In this document: positions 55,086 to 63,115 of the stretch, one piece after another | Position numbering within the stretch: position 1 is the first letter of the stretch | Layout: the number at the start of each line of letters is the position of its first letter | Source of the DNA: JAZKFT01 sp965246935 | GTDB lineage: Bacteria; Bacteroidota; Bacteroidia; Chitinophagales; Chitinophagaceae | Length of the DNA stretch: 64,000 bases | NCBI GenBank assembly: GCA_965246935.1 | Contig: CBDFGC010000008.1 | Location: forward strand, 620,001-684,000 | Reading direction: 5' to 3' | Translations under genes and position numbers: made by a program | The notes under the pieces: model-generated | What the model was told of the DNA's origin: nothing | What the model saw: only the letters and a program-made list of their open reading frames with translations | Databases searched by the model: none

Positions 55086-55400
55086 TTATTCAGCCGCTTC
55101 CTCTCCCTTACTTGCTAATTCAACGATATCGCCTTTGGTAAAAAGTACGGCTTTCAAAATAATTTGCCACTCCGGCTTTTTCCGCAACAGAAATTCCAGG
55201 TTCATCCCAAAATGTTTCATTTCTTCCTGCTGTGCATTTTTCATAATTGCTTTTGCATCATCATCCTTTTCAACGGATAACCGTTGCTCATACCAGCCGA
55301 TGGCTTCACATTCTTCCGTTAAGGAAGTAATCATACGGGCAAAAGTTCTGGTTTCTCTGGAAAGCTCCTCCGGCGGTTCGTGGTACTGATTGAATCCCAT
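55086..55400 (-). CDS. Encapsulated-ferritin (EncFtn) homologue
   Basis: A 104-residue two-helix ferritin-like protein. It lines up with the encapsulin-associated ferritins: LTEECEAIGWYEQR (27-40) and AQQEEMKHFGMNLEFLLRK (56-74) keep Glu30, Glu60 and His63 of the ferroxidase centre and Glu29/Glu32 of the entry site, as well as Trp36. The open two-helix subunit forms decamers that oxidise Fe(II) and normally hand the iron to an encapsulin shell. The protein ends GEEAAE, without the C-terminal cargo-loading peptide, and no encapsulin gene is in the window. Confidence 0.9.
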   Translation of the reverse strand: MGFNQYHEPPEELSRETRTFARMITSLTEECEAIGWYEQRLSVEKDDDAKAIMKNAQQEEMKHFGMNLEFLLRKKPEWQIILKAVLFTKGDIVELASKGEEAAE

Positions 55401-55540
55401 GGTTGTTTAAATTTTGTAATGAAAAAAAGTAGCCTGTAAACGTATCATTTACTTACTGATAAATCAAAGCAAACAGTAGCGGCAAAGGAAAGAGGTAACG
55501 CCCATTTGGTAAGGTGAAATAGTGGATTAGCATTGGCGGC

Positions 55541-55548
55541 TATCTTTG
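55541..55548 (+). promoter_or_regulatory. -7 promoter box of HMA-AraC gene
   Basis: TATCTTTG matches the Bacteroidota TAnnTTTG box and ends three bases before the ATG at 55552. No good -33 TTTG is at the right distance. If active, transcription would begin at or near the start codon, giving a leaderless message. Confidence 0.45.
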
Positions 55549-55551
55549 CCT

Positions 55552-56127
55552 ATGCTTCTGAACATTAAAAATATGGTATGCCCCCGCTGCAAAATGGTGG
55601 TAAAGGCCGAACTGGAAAAGCTGCACCTGCACCCGGTAACGGTTAGTTTGGGCGAGGTTGCCATAGCAGAAGAAACACTAAGTAAAGATCAGTTGGCCAG
55701 GCTATCCGGTGTGTTACAGGCAGTAGGTTTTGAATTGATAGATAATAAAAGAAGCAAGCTGGTTGAACAGGTCAAAACCTATATCATCAACACCGTTCAT
55801 TACGCAACTGAGCAGCCGCAGGAAAATTACAGCCAGCTATTGTCTCAGCACCTTCATCATGATTACTCATATATCAGCAGCTTATTTTCGGAGGCCGAAG
55901 GCATTACGATCGAACAGTATATCATCAACCAAAAAATAGAAAAAGTAAAGGAACTGCTGACGTATAATGAGTTATCACTTTCCCAGATTGGCTTTCAGTT
56001 GGGATACAGCAGTACAGCCCATCTTTCGGCCCAATTTAAAAAAATTACCGGTACAACGCCTACCCAATATAAGCAGCAAAAGGTACAAAGCAGGAAGCCG
56101 CTGAACGAAGCAGGAAACACGAAATAA
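55552..56127 (+). CDS. AraC-type regulator with N-terminal HMA-like metal domain
   Basis: A 191-residue protein. The ATG at 55552 is used in place of an in-frame TTG six bases earlier. Residues 1-70 resemble a heavy-metal-associated domain with MVCPRCK (two Cys, residues 10-13) and alternating beta/alpha segments. Residues about 100-185 form an AraC helix-turn-helix pair with YSYISSLFSEAEGITIEQYI and LSLSQIGFQLGYSSTAHLSAQFKKITGTTPTQYK. A metal-sensing activator, probably for copper, is likely. The metal-protein genes follow at once on the same strand. Confidence 0.88.
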   Translation: MLLNIKNMVCPRCKMVVKAELEKLHLHPVTVSLGEVAIAEETLSKDQLARLSGVLQAVGFELIDNKRSKLVEQVKTYIINTVHYATEQPQENYSQLLSQHLHHDYSYISSLFSEAEGITIEQYIINQKIEKVKELLTYNELSLSQIGFQLGYSSTAHLSAQFKKITGTTPTQYKQQKVQSRKPLNEAGNTK

Positions 56128-56175
56128 TATAAATCTTATCCATAGTTGTGTAACAGTACCGGCAGGAAGCGCAGG

Positions 56176-56183
56176 TAGCTTTG
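56176..56183 (+). promoter_or_regulatory. -7 promoter box of HMA-MauE operon
   Basis: TAGCTTTG fits the Bacteroidota TAnnTTTG box, 20 bases before the ATG at 56204. TGTGTAACAGTACCGG just upstream is a candidate regulator site for the preceding AraC protein. A matching -33 box was not clear. Confidence 0.5.
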
Positions 56184-56203
56184 TGTTATTAAATTAAAAG
56201 ATA

Positions 56204-56947
56204 ATGACACATACTTACAACATCACCGGCATGACCTGCAACGGTTGTGTAGCAAAAGCAAAAAGCGATTTATTCAAATTAGGTGATGTGGCCGAACTGG
56301 AAGTTCAACTGGCTGCACCCCAGGCAACTATTTCAATGAGCAGGCATATCCCCGTATCCGTTTTACAAAATGCACTTAGCAAAGCAGGCCATTATACCAT
56401 TACGGAAGCAGATGGCGGCATGATGAACCATCACTCCAACGCAGCAGAAGCAGGAACCGGCTCCTGGTTTAAAACATACAAACCCATTCTGTTGATTGGT
56501 GCTTACATTACCGGTGCTACCATTTTAATAGAAACGGCAACCGGCAGTTTTAATGGAGAAAGATGGATGCAGCATTTTATGGCAGGCTTCTTTTTGGTAT
56601 TTTCCTTTTTTAAGCTGCTGAATTTACAAGGCTTTGCCGAAAGCTATACCAGTTACGATATTGTTGCCCGTAAATGGACTGGCTGGGGCTATGTGTATGC
56701 TTTTACTGAGTTAGCCCTGGGTATTGCCTTCCTGTTAAACTATCATCCGTTGATAACCAGTATTGTTAGTTTTGCCATAATGAGCATCAGCATGGTGGGG
56801 GTGCTGCAAAGCGTACTGAACAAACGAAAAATACAGTGTGCCTGCCTTGGCGCCGTTTTCAATTTACCCATGAGTACCGTAACCATTATTGAGGATGCCC
56901 TGATGATGGGTATGAGCGGCGTAATGATATTAACAATAGTAAGATGA
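56204..56947 (+). CDS. HMA-domain protein fused to MauE/DoxX-like membrane domain
   Basis: A 247-residue protein. Residues 1-68 are a heavy-metal-associated domain with the metal motif GMTCNGC (8-14). Residues about 95-245 contain four membrane helices of the MauE/DoxX type, with YDIVARKWTGWGYVYAFTELALG and the Cys pair in QCACLGAVFNLPMSTVTIIED. MauE-like domains are linked to disulfide or thiol chemistry in the membrane. It heads the plus-strand copper operon and probably passes Cu(I) from the HMA head to membrane or periplasmic partners. Confidence 0.88.
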   Translation: MTHTYNITGMTCNGCVAKAKSDLFKLGDVAELEVQLAAPQATISMSRHIPVSVLQNALSKAGHYTITEADGGMMNHHSNAAEAGTGSWFKTYKPILLIGAYITGATILIETATGSFNGERWMQHFMAGFFLVFSFFKLLNLQGFAESYTSYDIVARKWTGWGYVYAFTELALGIAFLLNYHPLITSIVSFAIMSISMVGVLQSVLNKRKIQCACLGAVFNLPMSTVTIIEDALMMGMSGVMILTIVR

Positions 56948-57027
56948 AAAAGAAGCGCAGTTTAGTAGTAGTTTTGATCAACCTTTTAAAGGTTGTATTC
57001 GTTCATAAAAAACAATGCTGCAAATAG
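56944..57027 (+). CDS. Putative 27-residue ORF overlapping the HMA-MauE stop
   Basis: ATG at 56944 overlaps the upstream TGA (ATGA). The product begins MKKKRSLVVVLINLLKVVF and ends HKKQCCK. The basic head, hydrophobic middle and Cys-Cys tail would suit a small membrane peptide in a metal operon. Its only support is position and coupling, so it may be chance. Confidence 0.25.
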   Translation: MKKKRSLVVVLINLLKVVFVHKKQCCK

Positions 57028-57042
57028 CCTCCGGGCCGCATA

Positions 57043-57420
57043 ATGAAACAGTTTCTAACTACCATATTAGCCTTTCTTTACCTTGCTACCTCCACTGGCG
57101 CCACGGTAACCCTGCACTATTGCATGGGTGAAGTAACTGCCAAAGGCGTGACTAAAAAAGCGGAATGTGGTAAATGCGGGATGGAAAAAAAAGGCGGCTG
57201 CTGTGAGGATAAAGTAAAGGTGGTAAAAACGCAGGATAACCATTCTTTTCAAACGGCTGATTTTTCATGTGCACCACTGTTTGCTATTCTGCATTCAGCC
57301 TACCCGGATATTGTTCCTGCTCCTGTTATTTCTGCAACGGCGCCGGCCGCACAAAGCAATTCCCCGCCCGGTAACTCCGGTATTTCTCTTTGTATTTTCC
57401 ATTGCGTTTTCAGGATATAG
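57043..57420 (+). CDS. HYC_CC_PP-type small secreted protein
   Basis: A 125-residue protein with a signal peptide (to about residue 21). The named motifs are in order: TLHYCMG (HYC), KAECGKCGMEKKGGCCEDK (CC) and a proline-rich segment NSPPGN near the end, with C-terminal CVFRI. Such proteins are found in Bacteroidota metal-resistance clusters and are thought to bind copper through their Cys and His. It lies downstream of the HMA-MauE gene in the same operon. Confidence 0.85.
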   Translation: MKQFLTTILAFLYLATSTGATVTLHYCMGEVTAKGVTKKAECGKCGMEKKGGCCEDKVKVVKTQDNHSFQTADFSCAPLFAILHSAYPDIVPAPVISATAPAAQSNSPPGNSGISLCIFHCVFRI

Positions 57421-57426
57421 ATTTTA

Positions 57427-57498
57427 ATGATTGATGAACAGGCAATAGCGCTTCTAATGCTGTTGCTGCCAATGCTATCCGCATACATTAATGATTAA
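57427..57498 (+). CDS. Putative 23-residue hydrophobic ORF
   Basis: ATG at 57427, six bases after the HYC_CC_PP stop, reads MIDEQAIALLMLLLPMLSAY and ends at 57498, just before the next gene. It has no Cys or His. It may be a real membrane peptide or chance, and is listed because two other tiny ORFs occur in this island. Confidence 0.18.
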   Translation: MIDEQAIALLMLLLPMLSAYIND

Positions 57499-57511
57499 AA
57501 TTTTTTACCAG

Positions 57512-58003
57512 ATGAAAACGCTTTTTTTATTAGCAGCCTTCGTGCTGTCCGCTATTTCCATACAGGCACAACAGGTAACCAAAGTTTCTATGCAGGCCAG
57601 CGGCCTTACCTGCAGCATGTGCAGCAATGCCATCAACAAATCCGTAAAAACACTTGATTTCGTTGAGAAGGTAATACCCAATATTGAGACTTCTACATTT
57701 GAAATAACTTTTAAACCAGGTAGTAAAATTGATTTCGACCTGCTTAGAAAGAAGGTAGAAGATGCCGGCTTTTTTATATCCAGTTTTGTTGCATCCGTTG
57801 ATTTTAACAACACTGCTATTAAGGCTGATGAACCGGTAGTTGTTGGCGATAAAACCTTTCAGTTTGTACATCCAAAAGAAGGTGTGCTGAATGGCACAAA
57901 GCCTGTCCGTATTTTAAATAAGGGTTTTGTATCATCCAAAGAGTTTAAAAAGAACCCGGTTGTATCCTCTGCCGATACAAAACTGTATTACGCCGCTATT
58001 TAA
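57512..58003 (+). CDS. Periplasmic heavy-metal-associated (HMA) domain protein
   Basis: A 163-residue protein. The start at 57512 (MKTLFLLAAFVLSAISIQAQ) gives a clean signal peptide. An HMA domain follows (about 22-95) with GLTCSMCS (metal Cys pair) and KVIPNIETSTFEITFKPGS. The C-terminal region (about 100-163) is not recognised, but GDKTFQFVHPKEGVLNGTK looks beta-rich. It would bind Cu(I) in the periplasm and pass it to an outer-membrane partner. Confidence 0.88.
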   Translation: MKTLFLLAAFVLSAISIQAQQVTKVSMQASGLTCSMCSNAINKSVKTLDFVEKVIPNIETSTFEITFKPGSKIDFDLLRKKVEDAGFFISSFVASVDFNNTAIKADEPVVVGDKTFQFVHPKEGVLNGTKPVRILNKGFVSSKEFKKNPVVSSADTKLYYAAI

Positions 58004-58052
58004 TGGAGCAAGGAATTTGCCGCCGCTGCAAATCCTTTTCAATACTATTTCA

Positions 58053-58862
58053 ATGAAGCACCTTTTGCTACTAATGGGCTTCCTGCTTTGCGATGCCGCT
58101 AAAGCACAGGAACTCTACACCTTTACCGAACCCGCCAGTAATATGGCGGCCAAAAGTGTAGGCGTACGACTGAACAATTACATCATGGACGAAAGCCGCA
58201 TTACAAAAACCAACTACCACCTGGTACCGGAGGTGATGGTAGGTGTTTCCAGGAGAATAATGATACATGTGGACGCTTTTTTAAGTAACCGCAACAGCAG
58301 CTTTGTAGCGGAGGGTGGAAGCTTGTATGCCAAGTACCGGTTTTTGAGTCATGATGATGTACAGACGCATTTCCGGATGGCTGCCTTTGGCAGGTACAGC
58401 TTTAACAACAGCAATATACGCCAGGAAGAAATAAACCTGTACGGCTATAACAGCGGCTACGAATTGGGTGTAACGGCTACACAATTGCTGCATAAAGTAG
58501 CATTATCATCAGGCTTATCGCTGCTAAAGGCTACTAACAATGGCAATGGTAATAAATACCCTTATGGAACGGATAATAGCCACGCTGTTTATTACACGGT
58601 ATCAGTTGGCAAGCTAATGCTGCCAAAAACTTATACAGATTATAAGCAAACAAATCTGAATTTGATGGTAGAGTTTCTGAACCAGTACAATCCCGGTTCG
58701 GGTAAATACTATATGGATGCAGCCCCTTCTGTTCAATTCATTTTTAACAGCGTAGCCCGGGTAGATGTTGGCTACCGTAAACAATTGAGCAGCAACATGC
58801 TCCGTACGGCTCCAAACGGTTTGTTTATACGGTTGGAATACAATTTTTTTAATGTGTTTTAG
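58053..58862 (+). CDS. Predicted outer-membrane beta-barrel protein
   Basis: A 269-residue protein starting at the ATG at 58053, which opens a signal peptide (MKHLLLLMGFLLCDAAKAQ). The rest is rich in alternating aromatic and polar residues, as in a small barrel (SVGVRLNNYIMDE, RRIMIHVDAFLSN, FRMAAFGRYSFNNS, LFIRLEYNFFNVF), and ends in aromatic Phe. No family is recognised. It lies between the HMA protein and the Met/His-rich barrel, so it may be part of a metal-export path. Confidence 0.72.
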   Translation: MKHLLLLMGFLLCDAAKAQELYTFTEPASNMAAKSVGVRLNNYIMDESRITKTNYHLVPEVMVGVSRRIMIHVDAFLSNRNSSFVAEGGSLYAKYRFLSHDDVQTHFRMAAFGRYSFNNSNIRQEEINLYGYNSGYELGVTATQLLHKVALSSGLSLLKATNNGNGNKYPYGTDNSHAVYYTVSVGKLMLPKTYTDYKQTNLNLMVEFLNQYNPGSGKYYMDAAPSVQFIFNSVARVDVGYRKQLSSNMLRTAPNGLFIRLEYNFFNVF

Positions 58863-58914
58863 CCATAGGACAGAATTTGCAAAACAAAATGAATTAGCCT
58901 AAAAATTGGAACAA

Positions 58915-60336
58915 ATGAAAAGAACTATTTTTTTAATATCAATGATGTCGTGCTATTTCTTCGTATCGGCACAACACGAATACTATGCCCCCATAAATGA
59001 TACAACAAAGCAAAAAAAAGGGGTGAAGGATACGATACATTTTAACCATTCAACAAGAGAGCATAAGATGGATGAAAATATGCCAATGGAAATGGATATG
59101 AATGGTGGGGAGCATGAACATGGCAATATAAATATGTCACACGCTTTTTCACGCAATTTACCAATGACACGCAATGGTTCGGGCACAGCCTGGTTGCCGG
59201 ATAATTCGCCGATGTACGGCTATATGTTCCACACTAAAAAATGGATGTACATGTTGCATGGCGATGTATATGTGCGTTACAACAAGCAGGATCTGTTTAA
59301 CAAAGGCACCCGGGGTGGGGATCACTTTGATGCACCCAATATGGTAATGTTTATGGGCCAGCGAAATATTGGCAGGCGGGGCCTGTTCCACTTCAATACC
59401 ATGTTTTCGTTTGATCCTTTTACAGTGGGTGCAGGTGGCTATCCGCTGCTGTTCCAATCCGGTGAAAGCTACAAAGGCAAACCGTTGGTGGACCGACAAC
59501 ATCCACATGATTTATTTTCCGAATTATCGGTTAGCTATGCCTACGCCATTTCACCAAAATCCGACGTTTTTATTTACGTGGGCTACCCTGGCGAACCTGC
59601 TATTGGCCCCGCAGCTTTCGTTCACCGGCCCTCCGGATTTTTTAATCCGGATGCTCCGCTAACGCACCATTGGGTGGATGCTACGCACATTACCTTCGGC
59701 GTAGCCACACTCGGTTTCAGGTATAATAATTTCAAGATTGAAGGCTCTTCATTTACCGGCCGTGAGCCCGATGAACACCGTTATGGTTTTGACAAGCCAC
59801 GTTTTGATAGCTGGAGTGGCCGGCTAAGCTACAATCCTAATAGCAAATGGGCATTGCAGGTATCGCATGCTTATCTAAAATCGCCCGAGGATCTGCATCC
59901 TGCTGAAAATGTAAATCGTACCACGGCTTCAGCCACTTACAGCATCAAAAACACCAGTGAAAAATCGACAAACATTACGGGACTTTGGGGTATGAATAAA
60001 ACGCCGGGACGTTCTGCAGAGAATGGCCTTCTTTTGGAAGGTACACAAATCCTCAATAAAGTAGCGATATATGGCCGTTATGAATGGGTGCAAAAATCAA
60101 TCGAGGAACTGAACCTGAATGAAAGTATTTTTGGAAAAGAAGCAGTGTTTCCGGTGCATGCACTTACTGCCGGCGCTTCATATGATGCGCTAACGACTGG
60201 CAAAACAAAATTTGCGTTGGGCGGCCAGTTAAGTGTCTTTCATCCTGATGACCGGTTAAGCAGCATATATGGCAGCAATCCGGTGGCAGGACAGGTTTAC
60301 CTTCGTATATATCCGGCAGCTATGCGCATGAATTAA
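58915..60336 (+). CDS. Met/His-rich outer-membrane protein of copper-resistance clusters
   Basis: A 473-residue secreted protein (start ATG at 58915, signal peptide ending FVSAQ). A Met/His-rich stretch (about 50-80, MDENMPMEMDMNGGEHEHG) precedes a predicted barrel with MYGYMFHTKKWMYMLHGDVYV, FMGQRNIGRRGLFHFNTMFS, VDRQHPHDLFSELSVSY, and PAAFVHRPSGFFNPDAPLTHHW. These motifs occur in proteins of copper and silver islands across many phyla. It probably binds or excretes copper at the outer membrane. Its biochemical role is not established. Confidence 0.75.
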   Translation: MKRTIFLISMMSCYFFVSAQHEYYAPINDTTKQKKGVKDTIHFNHSTREHKMDENMPMEMDMNGGEHEHGNINMSHAFSRNLPMTRNGSGTAWLPDNSPMYGYMFHTKKWMYMLHGDVYVRYNKQDLFNKGTRGGDHFDAPNMVMFMGQRNIGRRGLFHFNTMFSFDPFTVGAGGYPLLFQSGESYKGKPLVDRQHPHDLFSELSVSYAYAISPKSDVFIYVGYPGEPAIGPAAFVHRPSGFFNPDAPLTHHWVDATHITFGVATLGFRYNNFKIEGSSFTGREPDEHRYGFDKPRFDSWSGRLSYNPNSKWALQVSHAYLKSPEDLHPAENVNRTTASATYSIKNTSEKSTNITGLWGMNKTPGRSAENGLLLEGTQILNKVAIYGRYEWVQKSIEELNLNESIFGKEAVFPVHALTAGASYDALTTGKTKFALGGQLSVFHPDDRLSSIYGSNPVAGQVYLRIYPAAMRMN

Positions 60337-60371
60337 ACGTATCTTTTTCCCATCATATAAAACAAATAAAA

Positions 60372-60608
60372 ATGAAAACAATCATCATGGCAATTGCTGT
60401 TTTATTAGCAGCCAACACAGCCAGCTTTGCACAGGGCAAAACTACCAAAGCGCCAAAGCACAAAACCTCAACGGCTACAAAGTACACTTGTGAAATGCAC
60501 CCCGATGTAGTAAAGAGCAAACCAGGTAATTGCCCTAAATGCGGAATGACATTAACGAAAATGAAAAGTAAAAAAGTGATGAAGGATTCTACCGGTATGA
60601 AAATGTAG
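60372..60608 (+). CDS. Small periplasmic heavy-metal-binding (HMBD-type) protein
   Basis: A 78-residue protein. The signal peptide (to about residue 20, TASFAQ) is followed by a Lys/Thr linker and the heavy-metal-binding motif YTCEMHPDVVKSKPGNCPKC and GMTL (Cys, Met, His, then CPKCGM). It is the same module found in front of CusA/CusB-type and CopA proteins. It probably carries Cu(I) in the periplasm. It is the last plus-strand gene of the copper operon. Confidence 0.9.
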   Translation: MKTIIMAIAVLLAANTASFAQGKTTKAPKHKTSTATKYTCEMHPDVVKSKPGNCPKCGMTLTKMKSKKVMKDSTGMKM

Positions 60609-60677
60609 CATGCCTGAAAGTAAACAACCTTCTATTTTTTAAAGTATGCGAATAGAGGTATATTAGACTAATATTAG

Positions 60678-60769
60678 GTCATTGCGTCCGCCGCGGCAGA
60701 TGCCCGTTGCAATCCCCAACAAAACCTGGGAACTTGTTTCGTTGGGCACGAACCTAATCTTGCAATGAC
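60678..60769. repeat. REP-like palindromic element, copy 2 (degenerate)
   Basis: It opens GTCATTGCGTCCGCCGCGGC, the same left arm as the element at 4368, and closes GCAATGAC. The right arm has lost much of its complementarity, so this copy is decayed. It lies downstream of the HMBD gene. Confidence 0.8.
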
Positions 60770-60806
60770 AAAAAGATTGTTCTAATGTAATTGTACATTA
60801 TTACTT

Positions 60807-61074
60807 ATGCGAATCAAGGGTTGCCATTCTTAGTAAGAGCATCTTACCATACGAACCTTATAGTTGCATTTGTTGGGCATCGCCTAACCCTGTTGGTAGT
60901 CAAGGAAAAATATTTCCAGGCATTCGTTGGGCAGCGCCCACCCCTTTTAAATAGCAGGTGATTGCCAATGGGATTGGGCGCTGCCCAATAATACACCGAC
61001 ATTGCTTGCTGATACTACCAACAGAATTGGGCGATGCCCAATAATACCCATGAATGTCAACCCTTGATTCGCAT
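60807..61074. repeat. 268-bp nested palindrome
   Basis: The outermost arms ATGCGAATCAAGGGTTG (60807-60823) and CAACCCTTGATTCGCAT (61058-61074) are perfect complements. Inside, TTGGGCATCGCC (60873-60884) pairs with GGCGATGCCCAA (61030-61041), and CTGTTGGTAGT (60890-60900) with ACTACCAACAG (61014-61024). The core pairs TTGGGCAGCGCCCA with TGGGCGCTGCCCAA. A long cruciform or structured RNA is possible. No coding potential is seen. Confidence 0.85.
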
Positions 61075-61117
61075 TGCTTACTTACATTTATACAATTCCA
61101 AAAAAATGAAACTTACA

Positions 61118-62017
61118 TCAGAAAGTAAAAGTCAGGTGTACCATCCCTCTCACTTTTGAGGTGGTTTGACCGTTTGAAAGATGCTGGCTTACGGGTAGCT
61201 GTGCATTAAGGCCAACTGCCATATTACTAAAATTCGTTTCCAGGCCTGCTGCTGCATGAAGTGCATAGCCACCGGTATCTTCCACTGTTACCTTATCCAG
61301 TTCATTGGCCGTTAAATTTTCATACAATAGCCCCACATTTGGATTGAAGGTGGTGTTTGCGGTACTGATGGAACGAAAAACAAAAGCACTGGCGTTAAAG
61401 CGATTACCAAATTGAAAATCTTCCGCACTGCCATTTATTTTATAATTGATGTTGCTGTTCAAACCCCAGTCGTTTACATGAAAGGTATACATCGTATTTA
61501 TTAAAAAATCCAGGCTACCTGTGCCTGGCTGGTTATTGGCATCGGGGATGATGTCAGTTGGATCGGCATTAAACTTACCAGTAGGCAATTTGGCGCCGCC
61601 GCCAATCCATAATTGCTGGCTAATCCGTTTATCCTTTTTATCGTTTGATCTGGTATCCAATAATTTGTAATTGGCTATCAACGTAATGTCGCCTAATCCA
61701 TTGCTGTTCTTGATGCCATCGTCAGAGCGTTGCCGGTTGAAGTTATAAGGAATAAATGCAATCACCTGCCATTTTTTTCCAATATTCAGGCCACCCCATA
61801 GTTCAGCGGTTTGGTAAAAGTCTTTGCTGTATTGGGTTGGATCGCCGGCTACCTCGCTGGTAAAGCTGCGAAAGGTATACCGGGTGCCAAAGAAGTGTTT
61901 GCGAAATTGTGGAAATGGCCCGATAAAGTAATTGCCCGAGCTGCAGCCGCAGATGTCGCAGGCAAAAGTTCCCTGAATGATAAGGCATAGCGTAGCTATA
62001 AGAAATATTCTTTTCAT
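61118..62017 (-). CDS. Predicted outer-membrane protein with CxxCxC head
   Basis: A 299-residue protein with a signal peptide and an immediate Cys cluster FACDICGCSSG (about 18-28) at the mature N-terminus. The rest is rich in barrel strands, such as YTFRSFTSEVAGDPTQY, WQVIAFIPYNFNRQ, GLGDITLIANYKLL and MVHLTFTF at the end, with C-terminal Phe. The Cys cluster could bind copper or anchor lipid. Similar proteins occur in metal clusters of Bacteroidota. It reads opposite to the main copper operon and is separated from it by repeats. Confidence 0.72.
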   Translation of the reverse strand: MKRIFLIATLCLIIQGTFACDICGCSSGNYFIGPFPQFRKHFFGTRYTFRSFTSEVAGDPTQYSKDFYQTAELWGGLNIGKKWQVIAFIPYNFNRQRSDDGIKNSNGLGDITLIANYKLLDTRSNDKKDKRISQQLWIGGGAKLPTGKFNADPTDIIPDANNQPGTGSLDFLINTMYTFHVNDWGLNSNINYKINGSAEDFQFGNRFNASAFVFRSISTANTTFNPNVGLLYENLTANELDKVTVEDTGGYALHAAAGLETNFSNMAVGLNAQLPVSQHLSNGQTTSKVRGMVHLTFTF

Positions 62018-62184
62018 GTAATTGAAATAATAAGATGATAAATAATCCCGGATTAAATTAGGTTGTGGACTTCATTGTAGCTGTCCAAAATTGATTTGCC
62101 TGTTGTCCACCTGTCCCGGCCAATCCGGGATTGCCTGTTTTGATTGGGCAAAAGTGTTCGGAATGGTTAACAAGGCAATGGTAG

Positions 62185-62583
62185 CTATCCTTGCGGCGGA
62201 TGGAAAATACCGGAGTTGCGGTCTGCAGGAAAAGTAATGAGGAGATGCGGATACGAAATTTCAGACGATAGCACTACATTTTGGAGGGAAAGAGAAAATA
62301 ATTGAGCGAATAGTACCTCATCCCTGTGATCCGCTTTGCGGTTAGGATTTTGCTGGTCTTTATTGTCTTCCTGTTTCAGTTTTTTCATCAGTTGGCACCG
62401 GCCATTGCAATGTACCTGGGGTTTATCCTGGTTTTCGCAAACAGCAGCATAAGTCTTTGCATGGGTGTAGTAGTTCACCACAATAAAAGACCTGTTGAAC
62501 ATCTGAATAAAAAAAATGACCGTCAATATCAATGCAGTCATTCGCTTATAGATGATACCGCTGTTCATTATTGCTGCAAACAT
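62185..62583 (-). CDS. Small membrane-anchored Cys-motif protein of metal clusters
   Basis: A 132-residue protein with one membrane span (about 16-36, TALILTVIFFIQMFNRSFIV) and a compact Cys region CENQDKPQVHCNGRCQLMKKL (about 49-69). The tail is basic and ends PHLLITFPADRN. This group is seen beside TonB receptors and metal genes in Bacteroidota. Its function is unknown. A start at the Met at residue 15 is equally possible. It lies 167 bases upstream of the CxxCxC barrel gene on the same strand. Confidence 0.65.
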   Translation of the reverse strand: MFAAIMNSGIIYKRMTALILTVIFFIQMFNRSFIVVNYYTHAKTYAAVCENQDKPQVHCNGRCQLMKKLKQEDNKDQQNPNRKADHRDEVLFAQLFSLSLQNVVLSSEISYPHLLITFPADRNSGIFHPPQG

Positions 62584-62837
62584 AAAATACTTTGCTATAA
62601 CTGAAAATGATACTAAACGTAAGTAGTAGCAAATAGGTTGTGTATGCCTGCTGCAATAATGGCTACTATTTTTGAATCTGCTTCAATATTGCTTTACGCC
62701 TCTTCATCAATCCGTTAATAGAATCTTTACTCCTTTTTCAAGCTTTAGTTTGCCCGATGTTTCTTAAATTTTCCGGTAAGGGATACCGTATAGCAGTTTA
62801 GTATTTTAATAATACAGGTATGCCGGGCTTTGCAAAC

Positions 62838-63115
62838 AAGGTGCAATGGCCTGTTGTGCCGTAGGTACAACCTGTTTGCAGCAATGAAGGCTTTAAGAAC
62901 GCCATCATGCCACGTAGTAGCTACCTGTTTGATCCTATTAAAGTAAAGAAAATTGTTAGTTGAAATAATAAATCAGGAAGTTGTTTAGCTTCTAAACAAA
63001 TGCTGTCAAGTCAGGTACTTAGCGGCTAAACAGATAGCCACTACGTGGCATAAAACACCTGATTACCCATATGCCTACAAACAGAATGTGCCTACAGCAC
63101 ATAAAACCGATCCTA
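62838..63115. repeat. Repeat related to the MITE-like element, with inverted arms
   Basis: TGCCACGTAGTAGCTACCTG near 62908 and ATAGCCACTACGTGGCA near 63032 form an inverted pair like the core of the 63116-63471 element. GTTGTGCCGTAGGTACAACC near the start and CCTACAAACAG near the end also correspond. It is a diverged copy placed directly beside the better-preserved one. Confidence 0.65.
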
